This document shows, piece by piece, positions 24,531 to 32,062 of a DNA stretch of 64,000 bases (positions are counted from its first letter, which is position 1; each line of letters opens with the position of its first letter). The position numbers were made by a program, and so were the translations under genes. The stretch spans positions 1 through 64,000 of the forward strand of contig MIAR01000011.1 in the NCBI GenBank assembly GCA_001829185.1, written 5' to 3'. The notes under the pieces were generated by a model. It saw nothing but the letters and a program-made list of their open reading frames with translations. It was not told where the DNA came from and did no database searches. Origin of the DNA: Spirochaetes bacterium GWB1_60_80. GTDB lineage: Bacteria > Spirochaetota > Spirochaetia > Treponematales > UBA12059.

Positions 24531-25040
24531 ATGGATATCAGCCAAGTACAGCGCAACCATGATCAGATGGTAGCCACCCGCGAGGGATATACCATTAGCA
24601 TCATCGATGGCGACATGAGCCAGCCCTTCCCCTTCCCTGCCAATAGTTTTGATTTGATCGTGCACCCCGAATCAAACAACTGGATCCGCGACGTCCGGCA
24701 CCTGTGGCGCGAGTCATGCCGGGTCCTGAAACCCGGCGGCATCTTGCTGGCCGGCTTCGCCAATCCCCTGCTTTACCTGTTTTCAGGCGATGAAACCCCG
24801 GCCGATTTACGGGTTACCAATAAATTACCGTACGACCCCATCGCGACGCTATCCGAGGAAGCTCTGTCCAAAATGGCGGAAAACTCCATCCAGTTTTCGC
24901 ACTCCCTGGAATCGCAAATCGGCGGCCAGCTGGAGGCTGGCCTCCAGCTAACCCATTTACTGGAAGACGTCCACCACGAGGGGGCCTTGGCCGCCTTCAC
25001 GCCGGCCTTTATCGCTACCCGGGCCGTCAAACCGGCCTGA
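24531..25040 (+). pseudogene. class I SAM methyltransferase, 3' part
   Basis: The remaining 169 residues: MDISQVQRNHDQMVATREGY, then GDMSQPFPFPANSFDLIVHP (SAM methyltransferase motif region), WRESCRVLKPGGILLAGF and a helical C-terminus. The frame extends upstream into the element (ATG at 24474), giving a 19-residue alien N-terminus starting MRGIVKVVEK. The family methylates small molecules or proteins; the substrate is unknown. No ribosome site is seen before 24531. Confidence 0.85.
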
Positions 25041-25091
25041 CACGTTGACGCCGCCCGGCCGGCGCACTATGCTGGATGGCGAGGACACAGC

Positions 25092-25763
25092 ATGCGGGTA
25101 GAAATCGCCCTGGACAGCTACGACGACCTCTTCTCGGATTTTGACATCCGCAATTACCGCGACCGCCAGTTCTCGGTCGACTTCCTCGACGAACTGAAAA
25201 TCCGCACCCGCAAAGGCTCGAGCGGGCACGGCCTGGACATCGTCTTGCTATTGCCCCAGCCGGAACGGAAAGCGGAATTCGAGGCACTGATCGCCGCCAG
25301 GCTGGCGCGCTTCATTGCCGAGCGCCGGAAACGAAACCAGGACAAACTCAAAAAGGCCTTCATCCAATCAGCCATCTACATTGCCATCGGCATCGCCATC
25401 ATGCTTATCGCCAACCTGTTTTCCGGCCAGGTCACCCGCCTGGTCAGCGATTTCATGCTTATCCCGTCCTGGTTCTTCATCTGGAACGGCCTGGAACGCT
25501 TCATCCTGCACCGCCAGGAATTCCGCGCCAAACTGCGCTATTACGGCCTGTTGGCCAAGGCCAGTTTCGTGTTTGAAGCCCTAAAACGGGGACTGTCCCC
25601 AAAATTGGTAGGAGCGGTCCCAGCTGCCGAAGTCGGCGCTGGTCACGCCATAGCGGGTGGAGCCTGCAAAGCTGGCCTGGCCGCCCAGGATCTGGATGGT
25701 GACGATGCCGCCACGGGTTTGCCTAATAATTCCGGCGTGGACGGCCGCCCAGGCGATGGGTGA
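25092..25763 (+). CDS. two-span membrane protein, extended at C-terminus
   Basis: A 223-residue frame. The first about 163 residues look genuine: a charged cytoplasmic N-terminus (SVDFLDELKIRTRKGSSGHG), then two membrane spans (IYIAIGIAIMLIANLF and VSDFMLIPSWFFIWNGLERFIL) and a short tail. From 25581 on it reads antisense through the LCCL gene after a GGGGACTGTCCCC palindrome, so the native stop was probably lost there. No function is known to me. Confidence 0.65.
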   Translation: MRVEIALDSYDDLFSDFDIRNYRDRQFSVDFLDELKIRTRKGSSGHGLDIVLLLPQPERKAEFEALIAARLARFIAERRKRNQDKLKKAFIQSAIYIAIGIAIMLIANLFSGQVTRLVSDFMLIPSWFFIWNGLERFILHRQEFRAKLRYYGLLAKASFVFEALKRGLSPKLVGAVPAAEVGAGHAIAGGACKAGLAAQDLDGDDAATGLPNNSGVDGRPGDG

Positions 25764-26333
25764 ATCCGAACTGTAGACATCGCTGCCCCAAATGGAGGCC
25801 GGTGTGCTGCCGTACGGCGCCGGCGGGATCATCAAGGTGACGATCAGATCAAGTTTGTCACCAAAGCCCAGATCGTCGGCCGTCTGGCTCCAGTCAATCG
25901 CGACAGGTTCGTTGGCCCCGGGTACCGTCATGACCCCATCGGGTGACACGAAGCTGAAACTGAGATTCCAGCTGCCAAAGCGTAGCGAGGTGACGCCGTT
26001 GCGGGTGGTGGCCATGTAGCCGCCGCGTCCGGGCAGGATTTCCACCACCACGACGCCGCCTTCCGCCGGATTCAGGTAGCCATCATGAACCGCCGCCCAG
26101 CCGATGGAGGAATCCGAGGTGTAAATCTCGCTGCCCCAGATGGCGGTTGGCCGACCCTTGGTTGGCTCAAGGTAAAAGGCAAACAGTTCGCCCACCGCCG
26201 GCTCGGCCTCCAGGGCATCATGCAGTGAATCGGCCCAACCGATGGTGGGCACCGTAGTCACGTCGATCTGGGCCGCCAGGCTGGTTGTGGCCAGGCAACA
26301 CAGAGCCAGGCCGAGCAGTAAACAATTCTTCAT
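25581..26333 (-). CDS. secreted protein with two LCCL-like domains
   Basis: A 250-residue protein with a cleavable signal peptide (LLLGLALCCLATTSLAAQ). Two similar units follow, at about 55-125 and 165-245, each with W-G-S-(E/D)-(I/V)-Y-(T/S)-S-D-S-(S/P)-I-(G/A)-WAAVH, then GG-(V/I)-V-T/V-x-I-L, then a Gly-rich loop, (N/Y)GVTS and a terminal aromatic strand. This is the LCCL domain pattern (named for Limulus factor C, Coch and Lgl1), rare in bacteria. The last residues (GQSPF) come from a palindromic repeat, so the true end is uncertain. Possible role in surface adhesion, by inference. Confidence 0.8.
   Translation of the reverse strand: MKNCLLLGLALCCLATTSLAAQIDVTTVPTIGWADSLHDALEAEPAVGELFAFYLEPTKGRPTAIWGSEIYTSDSSIGWAAVHDGYLNPAEGGVVVVEILPGRGGYMATTRNGVTSLRFGSWNLSFSFVSPDGVMTVPGANEPVAIDWSQTADDLGFGDKLDLIVTLMIPPAPYGSTPASIWGSDVYSSDSPIAWAAVHAGIIRQTRGGIVTIQILGGQASFAGSTRYGVTSADFGSWDRSYQFWGQSPF
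25583..25604. repeat. palindrome GGGGAC-t-GTCCCC with AAAA flanks
   Basis: A near-perfect 22 bp palindrome at the meeting point of the convergent genes 25092 (+) and 25581 (-). It supplies the TAG stop of the minus-strand gene. Similar in core to 2925-2945. Confidence 0.6.
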
Positions 26334-26622
26334 ACGACGTCTCCTTTGGCAACAACTATCAGTCTTAGCGCTTGTCAACCGGCTGTCAAGGTTTTTTACC
26401 GGATTGATCGCGGAACGATTGGACAACCGGCTTGATAGATTGCCCAAAGGGCAACCGAGGGCTACCCTTTCACGCAGAAGCCGTCCGCCAGTAGCCGGCG
26501 CCCGAGGAACTGCTGAACAATCTCGATTGGTTTAATATAAATTAGCATATATATCCATAGTTTGACTTTCGTCTGAAATATTGATAGTTTTCAAGGACAT
26601 CGCAAGATTATTTCAATACTAC
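26334..26622. other. gene-free gap upstream of the LCCL gene
   Basis: The first 100 bp probably hold the LCCL gene promoter (minus strand). The part after 26520 is AT-rich (TTTAATATAAATTAGCATATATAT) and unlike its surroundings. I see no gene, terminator or repeat in it. Confidence 0.3.
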
Positions 26623-26676
26623 TAGCGGCTTTTGAAGTGTTGAAAAGCCGCATCCGCGTTTTTCAACACCCTGCTA
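26623..26676 (-). mobile_element. mini form of the TA-flanked element, copy 11
   Basis: A 54 bp copy with only the left hairpin, in reverse orientation, bounded by TA on both sides (TAGCGGCTTTTGAAG...CACCCTGCTA). It has nearly the same extent as the mini copy at 8192-8246, suggesting a discrete form. Confidence 0.8.
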
Positions 26677-26771
26677 GACACGAAGGCACATTGGCGTTCA
26701 TGGGCCTTTTTCTAAACCTCGCCAAGCCTTCTGATGGCAGTTTCGCCAAGTTGGCGAAGGGAGGGATTAAC

Positions 26772-27728
26772 ATGGCTGAAAGGCAAAAAATCATACCGAG
26801 TTTGTGGTTTGACCAGCAATGCGAGGAAGCGATGAACTTTTACGTTTCCGCATTTTCAGGCTTGTCGGGCAGTAAGCAAAAATCCGGTATTATTTCGATC
26901 CAGCGCTATGAAAAAGGGATGGAAACGCCCGGGATCGAACAGATGACCGGAAAAATTCTGACCGGAATATTTGAGTTGGAAGGCTTCCGGTTTATGGCCC
27001 TGGACGGAGGGCCTATTTTTAAGCTGAATCCTGCCATCTCCTTCTTCCTGAATTTTGATCCCGCCCGGGATACGGACGCCAGGAAGCACCTTGACGCTTT
27101 ATGGGAGAAACTGGCCGAAAGTGGTCAAATATTGATGGAAAAACAAAAATATCCGTTCAGCGAACAATACGGCTGGGTTCAGGACAGATTCGGCGTCAGC
27201 TGGCAGCTGATTTTAACCGATCCGCTGGGGGAACCCCGGCCGTTTATCGTCCCCTCCTTGTTGTTTGTCGGCGCGGTGGCCGGGCGGGCCGAAGAGGCAG
27301 CCGAATTGTATTTATCAATATTTAATAACGCTAAAAAAGGAGCACTATCCCGCTACCCCGCCGGCATGTCGCCGAATAGGGAAGGGTCTACCATGTTTTC
27401 CGATTTTAGGATCGAAAGCCAGTGGTTTGCGGCCATGGACAGCGCTTACAAGCATGGATTCGCCTTTAACGAGGCAATTTCCTTTTTAGTGAACTGCGCG
27501 AATCAAAAAGAGCTCGACAGGCTCTGGGAAAAGTTATCCTTTTCTCCCGAACACGAGCAATGCGGCTGGCTGAAAGACCGTTACGGCGTTTCCTGGCAGA
27601 TTGTTCCCGAACGGCTGGGTGAACTGCTTTCCGATCCTGACGAAGAAAAGGTGCTTAAGGTAGCGAATGCGATGCTCAAGATGAAAAAGCTCGTCATCGC
27701 CGATCTGGAAGCGGCCTACAGGGAATGA
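26772..27728 (+). CDS. tandem PhnB-like (glyoxalase/VOC fold) protein
   Basis: A 318-residue protein made of two PhnB/3-demethylubiquinone-methyltransferase-like repeats. Each has the pattern I(I)PSLWFDQQCEEAMNFYVS or PSLLFVGAVAGRAEEAAELY at the front and CGWL/YGWVxDRFGVSWQ(L/I) at the end. The start is the ATG after GGGAGGG; the longer frame starting in the mini element is not supported. Codon use is more AT-rich than most neighbours, as is the next gene. The substrate is unknown. Confidence 0.88.
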   Translation: MAERQKIIPSLWFDQQCEEAMNFYVSAFSGLSGSKQKSGIISIQRYEKGMETPGIEQMTGKILTGIFELEGFRFMALDGGPIFKLNPAISFFLNFDPARDTDARKHLDALWEKLAESGQILMEKQKYPFSEQYGWVQDRFGVSWQLILTDPLGEPRPFIVPSLLFVGAVAGRAEEAAELYLSIFNNAKKGALSRYPAGMSPNREGSTMFSDFRIESQWFAAMDSAYKHGFAFNEAISFLVNCANQKELDRLWEKLSFSPEHEQCGWLKDRYGVSWQIVPERLGELLSDPDEEKVLKVANAMLKMKKLVIADLEAAYRE

Positions 27729-27759
27729 GCTCACCACGAGCGCGAGCAGGGGGTACAAA

Positions 27760-28362
27760 GTGAGAAAGATCATTGTCTTGTCGTTTATTTCGCTGGATGG
27801 CATCATGCAGGCGCCGGGGGGCGCCGAGGAAGACACCGCTGAAGGATTTCAATACGGTGGCTGGACGGTACCGTTTTTTGATGAAACATTGGGTGATATC
27901 ATGGGAAATCAGATGAGCAAAAAATCCGACTTGCTTCTGGGTAGAAAGACTTTCCAAATATTCGCGTCCTACTGGCCGGATCATGAGGAAGAGTGGCCAG
28001 GAATCAACGCCATCACCAAGTACGTCGCTTCAAACACGCTTTCCGCCAGCCAGTGGAATAACACCGTATTTCTTAAGGGCGATATTCCTGGTCAGATTGG
28101 AAAACTCAAACAGCAGGAAGGCCCGGAAATACAGGTGCATGGAAGCAGCGGGCTTATCCAGACGCTGCTCGAACATGACCTGATCGACGAGTTCTGGCTG
28201 AAAATATTCCCCGTGACGCTCGGCAGCGGCAAGCGGCTCTTCGGTAAAGGCACGATTCCGGCGAATTTCAAACTACTGGAAAGTCGCTTGACGCCAGCCG
28301 GTGTGATTACCGCGGCCTTTGCCAGGGATGGTGAGGTGAAGACCGGGGCATTCGGGACTTAG
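27760..28362 (+). CDS. dihydrofolate reductase-like (RibD C-terminal fold) protein
   Basis: A 200-residue protein of the YwjB/YyaP-like group: MRKIIVLSFISLDGIMQAPGG at the front, LLLGRKTFQIFASYWP, the strand IQVHGSSGLIQTLL and DEFWLKIFPVTLGSGKRLF. This is the reductase fold shared by DHFR and RibD; true DHFR activity is not implied. The start is GTG after AGGGGG, 31 bp downstream of the PhnB-like gene, so the two form an operon. Confidence 0.88.
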   Translation: MRKIIVLSFISLDGIMQAPGGAEEDTAEGFQYGGWTVPFFDETLGDIMGNQMSKKSDLLLGRKTFQIFASYWPDHEEEWPGINAITKYVASNTLSASQWNNTVFLKGDIPGQIGKLKQQEGPEIQVHGSSGLIQTLLEHDLIDEFWLKIFPVTLGSGKRLFGKGTIPANFKLLESRLTPAGVITAAFARDGEVKTGAFGT

Positions 28363-28432
28363 AAAATACGGGGATCAGTCGGACGTTCCGCCACGACCTA
28401 GATTCGGCAAAGTCGCACCGAAGTAAAAGAGA

Positions 28433-28471
28433 GGCGCCTGTAAAATTTTGTCCAGGAATTTTACAGACGCC
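28433..28471. terminator. bidirectional hairpin between convergent operons
   Basis: A 15 bp stem (GGCGnCTGTAAAATT/AATTTTACAGnCGCC) with a 9-base loop. It lies between the plus-strand DHFR-like gene and the minus-strand ABC ATPase. The A/T-rich inner stem could terminate both. Confidence 0.6.
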
Positions 28472-28515
28472 CAGGAAACTAGTTGCAGCCGGTACACTCC
28501 AAGCGCCGCCGCTAA

Positions 28516-29589
28516 TCAGTATAAGGCCTGGCCAGTGGCAGTGTCAAAGAAATGAGCTTCCTCCATGTCCGGATGAAGGAAAACCGTATCGCCGATTTCT
28601 CCCCAGAATGACATCTCCGCCCTAGCGACGACTTCCACTGCGCCTAAACGGCAATAGACATGTTTTTCGGAACCCAAGGGTTCGACTAATACGATTTTCG
28701 CCTGCACTGTACTAGCTGTGGCTTCCCGCACAATTTTAAGATTCTCGGGTCGAATCCCCCAGACCAGTTGCTGACCAGCCTTGAAAACTCCAGCGTAAGC
28801 CAGGCGCTGCCCCTCAGCCTGTAAAAATTTCTGGCTGTCAACCAGCACAACGGCGGCCTCGGCGAAGTTCATGGGCGGCGAACCAATGAAACCAGCCACA
28901 AACTGGTTGGCCGGATGGGTATAGAGCTCGGCCGGCGTCCCGACCTGCTGCACCAAGCCATCTTTCATGATGACGATACGGTCGCCCATGGTCATGGCCT
29001 CAACCTGGTCATGGGTCACGTAGAGCATGGTGGCGCCCAGCTTCTTGTGCAGAGCCGCCAGCTCAGCCCGCATCTGGACGCGCAACTTGGCGTCAAGATT
29101 GGATAATGGCTCGTCGAATAAAAACACCTTGGGCTTGCGCACAATGGCCCGACCCACGGCGACGCGCTGACGCTGGCCGCCGGAAAGCTGCTTGGGCTTG
29201 CGCTGCAACAGCGGCTCGAGGTCCAAAATGCGGGCAGCCTCCATGACGCGAGCCTCGATTTCCTTTTTGTTGGTGCGGCGGATGGTCAGGCTGAAAGCCA
29301 TGTTTTGAAAGACATTCATGTGCGGATACAGGGCGTAATTCTGGAAAACCATTGCTATATCCCGGTCCCCCGGCAGCATCTCGGTCACATCGTCATCGTC
29401 GATGAGTATATTGCCGCCGCTGACGTCTTCCAGACCGGCGATCATCCGCAGCGTGGTTGACTTGCCACAGCCGGATGGTCCGACGAACACCACGAATTCG
29501 CCGTCGGCGATTTCCAGATTAACGTCCTCGACCGCCTTGACCTTGCCATCGTATACTTTACAGACGGACTTCAGCGTAATGCTGCCCAT
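28516..29589 (-). CDS. sugar ABC transporter ATPase (MsmK/UgpC type)
   Basis: A 357-residue ATP-binding subunit with Walker A GPSGCGKSTT, signature LSGGQRQRVAVGRA, Walker B VFLFDEPLSNLD and H-loop VTHDQ. The C-terminal 120 residues carry the regulatory OB-like domain (WGIRPENLKIV...GSEKHVYCRLG) of the MalK group. It powers the permeases encoded upstream. The start overlaps the end of the GH94 gene by 32 bases, with a GAGGAGGAAAA ribosome site inside that gene. Confidence 0.95.
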   Translation of the reverse strand: MGSITLKSVCKVYDGKVKAVEDVNLEIADGEFVVFVGPSGCGKSTTLRMIAGLEDVSGGNILIDDDDVTEMLPGDRDIAMVFQNYALYPHMNVFQNMAFSLTIRRTNKKEIEARVMEAARILDLEPLLQRKPKQLSGGQRQRVAVGRAIVRKPKVFLFDEPLSNLDAKLRVQMRAELAALHKKLGATMLYVTHDQVEAMTMGDRIVIMKDGLVQQVGTPAELYTHPANQFVAGFIGSPPMNFAEAAVVLVDSQKFLQAEGQRLAYAGVFKAGQQLVWGIRPENLKIVREATASTVQAKIVLVEPLGSEKHVYCRLGAVEVVARAEMSFWGEIGDTVFLHPDMEEAHFFDTATGQALY

Positions 29590-32062
29590 TTTTTCCTCCT
29601 CGGTTAATGCTCAGGCTCATGGCGTCCGATCGCAAGGTCAGTAGCACTTCGACTACTGACTTTCCTTGCATAGATGAAACAGGTATCAAACTTGATGGCT
29701 GCTCGACTCCATCGACCCGCAGGCCAGGCTTGTCCCACGCGCTGCGCCGAACGCTGATGCGCAGGCGGGTACCGCGAAAGACCCGATCCGCCTCATAGCC
29801 TAGCCAGGTGGACGGCAGACAGGGCGCTATCGAAAGGCCCCCGTGTTGTGCCCGCAACCCCAACAGATAATCCAAGGCGGCGATGTAGGCCCAGGAGGCG
29901 GTACCGGTCAGCCAGGAGTTTCGCGCCAGGCCAAACTGCGGATGCTCATCGCCGAGGACATTTTGCGAAAAGACATAGGGCTCCGCCTCGTAGCGCTCGA
30001 TGTCGGCCAAATAAGTCAGGGGATTGATGCGGGTAAAATAGGTCATGGCAATATCGGCATCGCCCAACAGACACTCGGCCATAACCGCCCACGGATTGGT
30101 ATGCAGGAATATGCCGCCGTTTTCCTTGGCTCCCGGCGGATAGGTAGACACGCCGCCAACATCCGGATCGTAGGCCTGGTAAGATGGCCACATTAGCTTG
30201 ATGCCGCGCGGAGTGGACAATAAGCGTCGGAGCTCGGACATGGCCATCCTCCCCCGCTCCTGGCCGGAAAAAGCGGCTATTACCGGCCAGCTCTGGGCGT
30301 ATGAAAATATTTTCCCATCCGTGCCGTGTGACCCCAGGGCCACACCGTCAACTGTAAAGTAGGCCGCATACCAGCGGCCATCCCAGGCGGCGTCCGAGAA
30401 GAGGCGCTTCATGTGTTCATGCCGCAGCCGCAATTCGGTAGCTGACTCGGCCTGGCCTGCCGCCTGGTAGGCTGCCGCCAATTCCAAGACGGCATACCCG
30501 TACAGGCAGGCGCAAAAACAAGACTCGGCTCCGCCGGCTAGGTTTATGGTGTCGTTCCAATCGGCAAAGCCAGCTAGCGGCAGACCGTGCCGACCAACCT
30601 GTTTTTCGCTGAACAGTAAGGCTCGTTCCAGATGCTGGGCGACACTGCCCGAGCCGGTCAAGGCGTCGGCCTGGTCACGGTACGGCACGATCCGCTCCAG
30701 GAGGGCCAGGTCGCCGGTTTCGCGCAGATAGGCGCAGGCCGCTATTACCGCCCATAGGTGATCGTCGCCGTAGTATTGCGGCCGGTCAGGCATTTCGGCG
30801 GCGTCACCCGACGATGCCTCAAGAGACAGCGGATTGAATTGATGCCAAGCCGATCCGTCACTGCGCTGAAATGATAGCAAGAGTATCAGGAACTCGGCGG
30901 CATCGACCGAATCCTGCGCCATATAGGCCAGCAGGTCCTGGCAGGAATCGCGGAAGCCAATGCCGCGGCTGCCGTAGCCAGTCTGATAAATCGACAAGTA
31001 GCGTGACCAAATCCTGGTTACCCGACATTGCCGCGGCGCCAGAACATTAATCAGGTTCTCAAAGTCCTTGTCCGGTGCTTTTATCGAAAAATAACCACGT
31101 CGCCTGCTGTCGTCATGTATCAACTCGGCCACGGCGGCTTTCTCGGCGCCAGGCTGCCGGTACTGCCTGAGTAAGCCCAGTCCAGCCTCGCGCGTTTCGG
31201 CCTGACCCAGGAAGGTGCTAAAATTGAAGCACATGCCCGGCTCCAGCCAAGACGAGCGCAGCAGCAGGGCCCCGATATTGTCGCCCCGCCTGGCCAAGCC
31301 GTTGGGCAGGGAGTCAGCCAGCAGGGCAAAAGGTTTCTCCCAACTACCGTAACCGCCATCGCCGAGAAACTGGTCGCGCCGCGTCTCGAAGGAATCGAAC
31401 GGGACCGATGATGAATAAAAATTCACCGGGCCATTACTGCGCACGAAAGGAAACTGCCAGAGCACGCCCGGTTCGCTGCCGGAGTGCTTCATTCCAGTAA
31501 CAGACCGAACGGTCGGTAATAAAACTTCGCTCATCATCGTTTGCGGCACCCAGTCGGCATTCGTCAAATGCTTGCTGGCGTCGAAATGCGAATAGGCTAC
31601 TACCGGAACGGCGTCAATTCGCAGACACCGATTGCTTTCGTTGCGCACGCTGGTTGCCCTGATCAATACTTGGCCATCCTTGGGCACAAAAACCAGCGCC
31701 TCGAAGCGCAGGCCGCCGAAGCGCGATACAAAGCGCGAATACCCCGGCCCAACCCGACACTGATACTCATCGAGCGCCATCATCGACGGCACCGAGTAGG
31801 GACAAGCGAGGCTCATGGCGCCGGAGCGATCATGGATACGCAGGTACAAGGTCTCGCCCTTGAAGGCGCCTTTGGTGGCATTAGGAGGATAATGAGTTAT
31901 CCGGTTCAGCGCCGGATCGCCCTTGCAGAGCAAGACACCGCCGGTTTGATCGACAAACCCGCCGAAAGACAACGTACCGACATAGTTTATCCACGGCGCC
32001 GGCGTCCTGGGTGTAGTAATAACAAATTCGCTTGCTTCACTATCAAACCAGCCGTAATTCAC
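29558..32062 (-). CDS. GH94 glycoside phosphorylase, second type
   Basis: An 834-residue inverting phosphorylase of family GH94, with the N-terminal signature VITTPRTPAPWINYVG, QYYGDDHLWAVI, the catalytic Asp in GFADWNDT and YPPGAKENGGIFLHTNPW. It starts with GTG in a GTGA overlap with the preceding cbp gene. It differs clearly from the first GH94 (no NDIGSDFNDDPLW), so the substrate probably differs, for example a longer or differently linked beta-glucan oligomer. It is cytoplasmic, releasing sugar 1-phosphate from a disaccharide or oligosaccharide. Confidence 0.9.
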   Translation of the reverse strand: MNYGWFDSEASEFVITTPRTPAPWINYVGTLSFGGFVDQTGGVLLCKGDPALNRITHYPPNATKGAFKGETLYLRIHDRSGAMSLACPYSVPSMMALDEYQCRVGPGYSRFVSRFGGLRFEALVFVPKDGQVLIRATSVRNESNRCLRIDAVPVVAYSHFDASKHLTNADWVPQTMMSEVLLPTVRSVTGMKHSGSEPGVLWQFPFVRSNGPVNFYSSSVPFDSFETRRDQFLGDGGYGSWEKPFALLADSLPNGLARRGDNIGALLLRSSWLEPGMCFNFSTFLGQAETREAGLGLLRQYRQPGAEKAAVAELIHDDSRRRGYFSIKAPDKDFENLINVLAPRQCRVTRIWSRYLSIYQTGYGSRGIGFRDSCQDLLAYMAQDSVDAAEFLILLLSFQRSDGSAWHQFNPLSLEASSGDAAEMPDRPQYYGDDHLWAVIAACAYLRETGDLALLERIVPYRDQADALTGSGSVAQHLERALLFSEKQVGRHGLPLAGFADWNDTINLAGGAESCFCACLYGYAVLELAAAYQAAGQAESATELRLRHEHMKRLFSDAAWDGRWYAAYFTVDGVALGSHGTDGKIFSYAQSWPVIAAFSGQERGRMAMSELRRLLSTPRGIKLMWPSYQAYDPDVGGVSTYPPGAKENGGIFLHTNPWAVMAECLLGDADIAMTYFTRINPLTYLADIERYEAEPYVFSQNVLGDEHPQFGLARNSWLTGTASWAYIAALDYLLGLRAQHGGLSIAPCLPSTWLGYEADRVFRGTRLRISVRRSAWDKPGLRVDGVEQPSSLIPVSSMQGKSVVEVLLTLRSDAMSLSINRGGKNGQHYAEVRL

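Noticed and set aside
26637-26771. N-terminal extension of the PhnB-like protein
   Set aside because: It begins inside the mini element; a strong ribosome site and family start lie at 26772.
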